DNA of 34,646 nucleotides from Streptomyces sp. TRM68367 (GTDB lineage: Bacteria; Actinomycetota; Actinomycetes; Streptomycetales; Streptomycetaceae): positions 12,657-47,302 of the forward strand of contig NZ_JACTVI010000062.1 in NCBI RefSeq assembly GCF_014495685.1, read 5' to 3'. Positions 30,391-34,646 of this stretch are shown here, piece after piece. Below the pieces are notes generated by a model, which saw nothing but the letters and a program-made list of their open reading frames with translations, made no database searches and was not told the DNA's origin. Position 1 is the first letter of the stretch; each line of letters opens with the position of its first letter. The position numbers and the translations under genes were made by a program.

Positions 30391-30675
30391 ATGGACTGCA
30401 CAGCCACCACCGGCACGCTCCTCCTGGTGCGCGAGGACGGACAGGCACGGTCCGGCGGCCCCGCCAGGGCCTCCCACGGACATCCGCCGATCTACGCGGC
30501 CCTGGTCGCGGAGTGGCAGGCCGACGGCCGGACGGTCCCCGGCGCCCGGGAGGCCCTGTGGACCGCCTGCGTCTCCGGCGCCGCCTGCGGGGGTGTCGAT
30601 GTCGCGCTGACCCCGGCGGCGATCGTCATCCGGCTCCGTACCACCTTCCAGGAGGGATCCCGCTGCCCCGGTTGA
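30391..30675 (+). CDS. Small hypothetical protein, 94 aa
   Basis: The frame has the strong GC-ending codon bias of real genes here and reads MDCTATTGTLLLVREDGQAR, then PPIYAALVAEWQADGRTVPG and LWTACVSGAACGGVDVAL. There are three or four Cys and no membrane segment. No family is recognised and the ATG at 30391 has no clear ribosome site; an in-frame start upstream at 30340 is possible. A 14-bp perfect palindrome (CCCGCGTACGCGGG, 30362-30375) lies just before it. Confidence 0.5.
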   Translation: MDCTATTGTLLLVREDGQARSGGPARASHGHPPIYAALVAEWQADGRTVPGAREALWTACVSGAACGGVDVALTPAAIVIRLRTTFQEGSRCPG

Positions 30676-30698
30676 CGGCGGCTCGATGGCCGGGAGCG

Positions 30699-30827
30699 AC
30701 CGCGGACGGTCAGGTGGGTGGCCTTCGGCGGGTAGCCGGCGGCCGTGACCGTGTACGCGCCGCCGTCCAGGTCGCCGAAGGCGTATCCGCCGCCCGCGCC
30801 GGTGGTCGCGGTGGACACCGACGGCAT
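30699..30827 (-). pseudogene. Fragment of a carboxypeptidase-regulatory-like (Cna-B type) domain
   Basis: Minus-strand sequence reads TTGAGGGYAFGDLDGGAYTV followed by TAAGYPPKATHLTVRG. This is the typical Ig-like unit (T-x-G-Y-x-F-x-DL-x-G-x-Y-T-V-x-A-x-GY) found at the ends of larger surface or transporter proteins. It has no start and stops in an unrelated frame, so it is a leftover of a larger gene. Confidence 0.55.
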
Positions 30828-31049
30828 CCTGACCCGCGCACACGGCTGAAGAAGGTGGCCGGCTCGGACGGCTTCGCCTCGGGACGCTCACACACGCTCT
30901 CCGGGAGCCGTGGCGCCGACCGCAACTGCGTGAGTTCTCGCTCGACCGCCGTACGCTCTGAGTCCGTCGGCAACTTATGCACCAGAGGCCCCAAAGCTAT
31001 GGCAAAAGGGTCTGGGGTGCGTCCGGTTGACCGTGTCATCGTGCGGGCC

Positions 31050-31844
31050 ATGACGACACAGCACCTCCTCGATGACCGGCGCCGACTTCCCCTCCGGACG
31101 ATGGCGAACAAGGTGCCGGAAGCGACCGCCTGCTTCTGGATCATCAAGGTCCTGACGACCGGCATGGGGGAGACGGCCTCCGACCTCCTGGCCCGCCTGC
31201 TCGGCCCGGTACCGGCGGTCGCGCTCGGCGGGCTCGCGTTGGGCGCCTCGCTGGCCGTCCAGTTCACCGTCCGCCGGCACATCGCCTGGGTGTACTGGAC
31301 CGCCGTCGTCATGGTCAGCGTGTTCGGCACGATGGCGGCCGACGTCCTGCACGTCGGTCTCGGCGTCCCCTACGCGGTGTCGACCCCCGTCTTCCTCGCC
31401 ACGCTGGCCGCCGTCTTCGGCTGCTGGTACGCGAGCGAGCGCACGCCGTCCATCCACGGCATCAACACCCGCCGCCGCGAGGCGTTCTACTGGGCGGCCG
31501 TCCTGGCCACGTTCGCGCTCGGCACGGCCGCGGGCGATCTCACCGCCACCGCCGGCCTCGGCTTTCTGGGCTCGGCCGCCCTCTTCGCGGTCGCGATCTG
31601 TGTGCCGGCCCTGGCCCACCGCTGGGCCGGCCTGAACGCGGTGACCGCCTTCTGGTCCGCGTACGTCATCACCCGCCCCCTCGGCGCGTCCCTCGCCGAC
31701 TGGATGGCGGTCGGCCACTCCCGCGGCGGCCTGGCGCTGGGGCTGGAGCCGGTCACCCTCGCGTGGACGGCCGCCATCCTGGGCTTCGTCGCCTACCTGG
31801 CCACGGCGCAGCGCGCCAGCCGCCGTGGCGTCGCAGCAGCCTGA
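31050..31844 (+). CDS. COG4705 membrane protein
   Basis: The 264-residue protein has about eight helices in repeated pairs. The family pattern at the first repeat, NKVPEATACFWIIKVLTTGM followed by GETASDLLARLL, is clear, and three more G-[ST]-x-[AL]-x-D type repeats follow (GTMAADVLHVGLG, GTAAGDLTATAGLG, GASLADWMAVGH). The regular spacing suggests internal duplication of a two-helix unit with a polar Asp in each. The function of the family is not established. ATG at 31050 is chosen; an ATG at 31101 just before NKVPEA is possible. Neither has a strong ribosome site. Confidence 0.85.
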   Translation: MTTQHLLDDRRRLPLRTMANKVPEATACFWIIKVLTTGMGETASDLLARLLGPVPAVALGGLALGASLAVQFTVRRHIAWVYWTAVVMVSVFGTMAADVLHVGLGVPYAVSTPVFLATLAAVFGCWYASERTPSIHGINTRRREAFYWAAVLATFALGTAAGDLTATAGLGFLGSAALFAVAICVPALAHRWAGLNAVTAFWSAYVITRPLGASLADWMAVGHSRGGLALGLEPVTLAWTAAILGFVAYLATAQRASRRGVAAA

Positions 31845-32003
31845 GCGCAGCCCGACCGTGCGGCTCCGGCGCGTGGTCCACCGTCGTGCTCGCGTCGCCC
31901 TGCCCGTCCGCCCCCGCGCACTACCGGAGCCGCTCGCCCCACCGGGGCCGGCGGCATCTCTCCCGCCTTCCGGCTGCCACACACCGGGGCACGCCGTACG
32001 CCG

Positions 32004-32171
32004 CCCCGGTGCTCACGGTCCGTCAGCCGCGCCCGCCGCCTCCCGCCCCGGTGCTCACGGTCCGTCAGCCCGCGCCCGCCGCCTCCCGCCCGGTGTTCAC
32101 GGACCGTCAGCCGCGATCTCCGCCTGCCGCCCCGGTGCTTACGGCCGCGTCAGCCGAGCCCACCGCCTGCC
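32004..32171. repeat. About four tandem copies of a ~42-bp unit at the end of the LacI gene
   Basis: Copies begin at about 32004, 32046, 32089 and 32130, each with CCCCGGTGCTCACGGTCCGT or a close variant. The two middle-left copies are nearly identical and the others are diverged. The last copy lies within the 3' end of the minus-strand LacI gene and encodes its tail (STGAAGGDRG); the others carry the same tail sequence in tandem after the stop. This looks like expansion from the 3' end of that gene. Confidence 0.7.
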
Positions 32172-33186
32172 GCCCCATCGTGCTCGCCCGCGGGATGAGC
32201 CGGTGCGGCGCCCGGATCTCCATGCCGGCAACGGGAGCTGAGCTGCCGATCCGCTTGAGCAGGCGCTCCACCGCCGTCTCCGCGATCATCCTCTTGTCCG
32301 GGGAGACCGTCGTGACGGGCGGGTTGGAGTAGCGGCCGTCCTCGATGTCGTCGTAGCCGACGACGGCGACGTCCTCGGGGACACGCAGTCCGCGGGCGGC
32401 CAGCGTGTGCAGGGCGCCCAGGGCCACCAGGTCGCTGTAGCAGAAGACCGCGTCGGGCGGTTCCGCCAGGTCGAGCAGGTGGGCCATGGCCTGCGCGCCG
32501 TCGAAGCGGTTGAAGCGCGGGGTGGAGATGACCAGCTCCTCCCGGACGGGGATGCCGGCCCGCTCGTGGGCCAGGCGGTAGCCCTGAGTGCGCAGTTGAG
32601 CCGCTTCGCCGGTGCGGTAGGGCTGGTCGCCGATCGCGGCGACCCGGCGCCGGCCGAGGCCGAGCAGGTGCTCGGTGGCCTCCCGGGAGGCGGTGACGTC
32701 GTCGATGCCGACGTGGTCGAAGCTGCCGTCGCTGACCCGCTCGCCGAGCACGACCAGTGGCAGGCTCGCGTCGCGCTCGCCCAGGTCGGACTGGGCCAGG
32801 CCCAGCGGGCTGAAAATGACGCCGTCGAACAGCAGGGACTGGGAGCCGCGGCTGAGGAACATCTTCTCGTGCTCGGCGTCGCCGTCGGTCTGGTCGATCA
32901 GGACGTTGTAGCCCTGCACCCGGGCCGCGCGGATGATGCCCTGCAGCAGCTCGGCGAAGTAGGGCGTGTCCAGGTACGGCACGACCACCGCGATCTGGCC
33001 CGAGCGCCCGGCGGCGAGGTTGCGGGCCAGCACGTTGGGCCGGTAGCCGAGCTCGTCCACGGCCTGCTGCACGCGGGCGCGGGTGGCCTCGGACACGCGC
33101 GCGTAGCCGTTGACCACGTTGGACACGGTCCGGCTGGAGACACCGGCGAGGGCCGCGACGTCGCGGAGTGTGACGCCCTTTGCCAT
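32107..33186 (-). CDS. LacI-family transcriptional repressor
   Basis: The protein has 359 residues. The N-terminal HTH is TLRDVAALAGVSSRTVSNVV, followed by the hinge NGYARVSEATRARVQQAVDE and LGYRPNVLARNLAAG. The periplasmic-binding-protein-like core has VVVPYLDTPYFAELLQGI and VAVVGYDDIEDGRYSNPPVT. It should repress the divergent sugar-uptake operon until its sugar binds. ATG at 33186 is preceded by a G-rich stretch (GGGGGTGG). The last ~20 residues are Gly/Ala-rich and come from a tandem repeat. Probable operators lie at 33266-33279 and 33296-33311. Confidence 0.93.
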   Translation of the reverse strand: MAKGVTLRDVAALAGVSSRTVSNVVNGYARVSEATRARVQQAVDELGYRPNVLARNLAAGRSGQIAVVVPYLDTPYFAELLQGIIRAARVQGYNVLIDQTDGDAEHEKMFLSRGSQSLLFDGVIFSPLGLAQSDLGERDASLPLVVLGERVSDGSFDHVGIDDVTASREATEHLLGLGRRRVAAIGDQPYRTGEAAQLRTQGYRLAHERAGIPVREELVISTPRFNRFDGAQAMAHLLDLAEPPDAVFCYSDLVALGALHTLAARGLRVPEDVAVVGYDDIEDGRYSNPPVTTVSPDKRMIAETAVERLLKRIGSSAPVAGMEIRAPHRLIPRASTMGRQAVGSADAAVSTGAAGGDRG

Positions 33187-33196
33187 GGGCCACCCC

Positions 33197-33227
33197 CATT
33201 CGGGATATCGAACATTCGGGATGTCGA
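33197..33227. repeat. 15-bp direct repeat just upstream of the LacI start
   Basis: CATTCGGGATATCGA (33197-33211) and CATTCGGGATGTCGA (33213-33227) differ at one base and have a 16-bp period. They lie in the untranslated leader of the lacI-type gene. They may be a second regulator's site or a simple duplication. Confidence 0.6.
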
Positions 33228-33265
33228 CCGCCGCTGAAAGTTTCGACCAAGTTCTCTTACAGGTC

Positions 33266-33279
33266 TTGCAGCGCGGCAA
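33266..33279. promoter_or_regulatory. Probable LacI operator 1
   Basis: TTGCAGCGCGGCAA is an inverted repeat with one central-arm mismatch. It shares TTGCAGCGC with the perfect palindrome 31 bp away and has the central CG-type step typical of LacI-family sites. Confidence 0.6.
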
Positions 33280-33295
33280 TTTCTCCGTTATCACT

Positions 33296-33311
33296 TTTGC
33301 AGCGCTGCAAA
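33296..33311. promoter_or_regulatory. Probable LacI operator 2
   Basis: TTTGCAGCGCTGCAAA is a perfect 16-bp palindrome between the divergent regulator and sugar-binding genes. Its centre is 31 bp, about three helical turns, from that of operator 1, so two dimers would bind on the same face of the DNA. Confidence 0.72.
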
Positions 33312-33735
33312 GCGTAGCAGAGCGGCCGGATCGGGACGATCGCCGGCCGGGATCCCCGAGAGCACTCGCGGGGACTACCAGTAGGAGCCGCAGTGAGATC
33401 AGCGACCTCTCACGGGCCGGGACGCATCCCCGCCCTGACAGGGCATCAGCCTTTACTGACCCTGGCCTGACAGTACCACCCGTGCGCTGATCGTGTCCGA
33501 AATGTCGAACGGCGTCCGGGTGGTCAACAATCGTCACGCACGCCCACCCTCCCGCGGCCTCTGACGTCCCTCACCCGGAGCCGGCGTGCCCGCACGCCCT
33601 CAGCAAGCCGCCCGGGCCTTCCTGTGCCCGGCGCGGCTCCTCGACCCCACTTCCTCATCTCTGCCGTACCTGCTTACCTCCCCCTCCCTCACCTTGTCTC
33701 TTCCTGCCCGCAGGACCTCACCCAGGAGATTGCCC
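33312..33735. other. Remaining intergenic region before the sugar-binding lipoprotein
   Basis: The stretch contains no gene and probably a long 5' leader. No convincing promoter was recognised. The ribosome site AGGAGA at 33724-33729 defines the ATG at 33736. Confidence 0.35.
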
Positions 33736-34569
33736 ATGTCGTCCAGCAGACAGCACCCGACAGGCGGCCGGCGCCGCGTGGCCCGTACCTTCCGGCGGAC
33801 CGCGGTCGCGACGGCGTCCGCCGCCCTTGCCGGCGTCCTCCTCGCGGCCTGCGGTGGCGGCGGCAGCGGCGGCTCGAACTCCGCGAGCAGCGGCCCGGTG
33901 CACATCAAGGTGTGGGCCTGGTACCCGGACTTCAAGCAGGTGGTGGACCAGTTCAACAAGACCCACAAGGACATCCAGGTCGACTGGGTGCAGGCCGGCG
34001 TCGGCCAGGACGAGTACACCAAGCTGAAGACGGCGCTGAAGGCTGGGCAGGGCGCGCCGGACGTCGTCATGCTGGAGTTCCAGGAGCTGCCGACCATCCA
34101 GCTCACCAAGGGCCTGATCGACATGGGCAAGTACGGGGCGGCCGCGGACAAGGACAAGTACGTGTCGTGGGCCTGGAACGAGGTCTCCGACGGCGAGCAC
34201 GTCTACGCCATCCCGGTCGACGGCGGTCCGATGGCGATGCTGTACCGGGCCGACATCTTCCAGAAGTACAAGCTGAAGGTGCCGACCACCTGGGCCGAGT
34301 ACAAGGAGGAGGCGGCCAAGCTGCACGCCGCCGACCCCAAGGCGTACATGACGAACTTCGGCAGCGACGAGTCGGCCGCGGGCTGGCTGCAGGGCCTGAT
34401 GTGGCAGGCCGGCTCCCGCCCCTACACCTACGCGGCGAGCAAGCTGCCCAACATCGGGGTGCACCTCAACGACGCCGGAGCCAAGAAGGTGTACGACTAC
34501 TGGGGCGACCTGGTGAAGAACAAGCTGGTCGACACCCAGTCGTACGCCACCACCGACTTCTACCTCTGA
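33736..34569 (+). pseudogene. Sugar ABC transporter substrate-binding lipoprotein, truncated by an IS end
   Basis: ATG 33736 follows AGGAGA. The lipoprotein signal ends in ALAGVLLAACGGGG. The mature part matches CUT1-type extracellular solute-binding proteins: VHIKVWAWYPDFKQVVDQFN, then YTKLKTALKAGQGAPDVVML and VYAIPVDGGPMAMLYRADIF. The frame ends at TTDFYL because an IS605-like end begins after TTCTAC (34558-34563). Only 277 of an expected ~420 residues remain, so the C-terminal lobe needed for sugar binding is lost. Permease genes that should follow are outside the window. Divergence from the LacI-type gene indicates an inducible uptake operon; the sugar is not known. Confidence 0.85.
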
Positions 34570-34646
34570 TCTTGCGCAGTGCGCCGCCCTTCAGGGCGGT
34601 GGTGAAGCGCATCTCAAGACTGCTCTGACCCGTACCAGGGGCACGG
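34564..34646. mobile_element. Left end of a second IS200/IS605-like element (partial)
   Basis: The sequence after TTCTAC runs into a hairpin at 34582-34601 (CCGCCC and GGGCGG core, TTCA loop) followed by TGGTGAAGCGCATC. The first element has AGGTGAAGCCGATC after its left hairpin, with the same loop and the same distance from the junction (17 against 18 bp). The two ends are thus related but not identical. The rest of the element lies outside the window. Confidence 0.72.

Noticed and set aside
32004..32171. CRISPR-like array
   Set aside because: The repeats are directly adjacent with no unique spacers, they overlap a coding end, and no cas gene is present.
10215..34646. Integrative element or composite transposon between the two IS605-like ends
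   Set aside because: The family does not move as a composite in this way, the two ends are not identical, and the DNA between is ordinary Streptomyces sequence with no integrase, att site or transfer genes.
1..34646. tRNA or rRNA genes, CRISPR arrays, replication origin
   Set aside because: None was recognised on either strand; no cloverleaf with CCA-type end, no repeat-spacer pattern and no DnaA-box cluster was seen.

Overview
The window is high-GC actinobacterial DNA and almost certainly comes from a Streptomyces chromosome. The evidence is the strong GC bias at third codon positions, GGAGG-type ribosome sites with GTG and TTG starts, and families typical of the genus: GAF-ANTAR, nSTAND-WD40 with an N-terminal HTH, a DUF6479-like protein, an LAETG sortase substrate and an HspR-type operator. 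The density of gene fragments and mobile-element scars suggests an accessory or arm-like region rather than the conserved core.

Layout. 1-2.4 kb: the end of an unknown gene, a small secreted peptide, a truncated XRE regulator behind a perfect 20-bp palindrome, and a GAF-ANTAR protein. 2.4-4.2 kb: a frameshifted sensor-domain lipoprotein, a TerB protein, and a MITE-like element with 20-bp inverted ends. 4.2-7.3 kb: a short threonyl-tRNA synthetase behind what looks like a complete ribosome-mediated attenuator (leader peptide with three Thr codons), a nucleoside hydrolase, and a deletion remnant of an IS701-family element. 7.3-9.7 kb: a NiCoT-type metal permease under a cobalamin riboswitch, then a cell-wall-anchored protein. 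10.0-12.9 kb: an alpha-glucosidase gene split and partly deleted by an IS200/IS605 element carrying TnpA and TnpB, then a truncated zinc-ribbon gene. 12.9-16.7 kb: an HspR-type promoter driving a dnaK-grpE pair, a secreted protein and a DUF6479-like protein. 16.8-22.6 kb: a polysaccharide deacetylase lipoprotein and a two-gene unit of a DUF1304 protein and a 1235-residue HTH-nSTAND-WD40 protein. 22.6-26.1 kb: a gene graveyard (beta-lactamase-like, penicillin-binding protein, possible TetR, LuxR and serine-hydrolase fragments) around an intact FG-GAP protein and a monooxygenase. 26.2-31.8 kb: a second TerB, a small membrane protein, two divergent Ser/Thr kinases, a small unknown protein and a COG4705 membrane protein. 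31.8-34.6 kb: a LacI regulator divergent from a sugar-binding lipoprotein, with two operator-like palindromes between them.

The lipoprotein is cut off at the right edge by the end of a second IS605-like element. Both IS605-like insertions lie directly after TTCTAC, and both hit carbohydrate-uptake or utilisation genes. With the RE flank of the first copy, this suggests a TCTAC target and recombination between two copies as the source of the alpha-glucosidase deletion. The most informative regulatory findings are the threonine attenuator, the cobalamin riboswitch on the permease and the HAIR element on dnaK-grpE.
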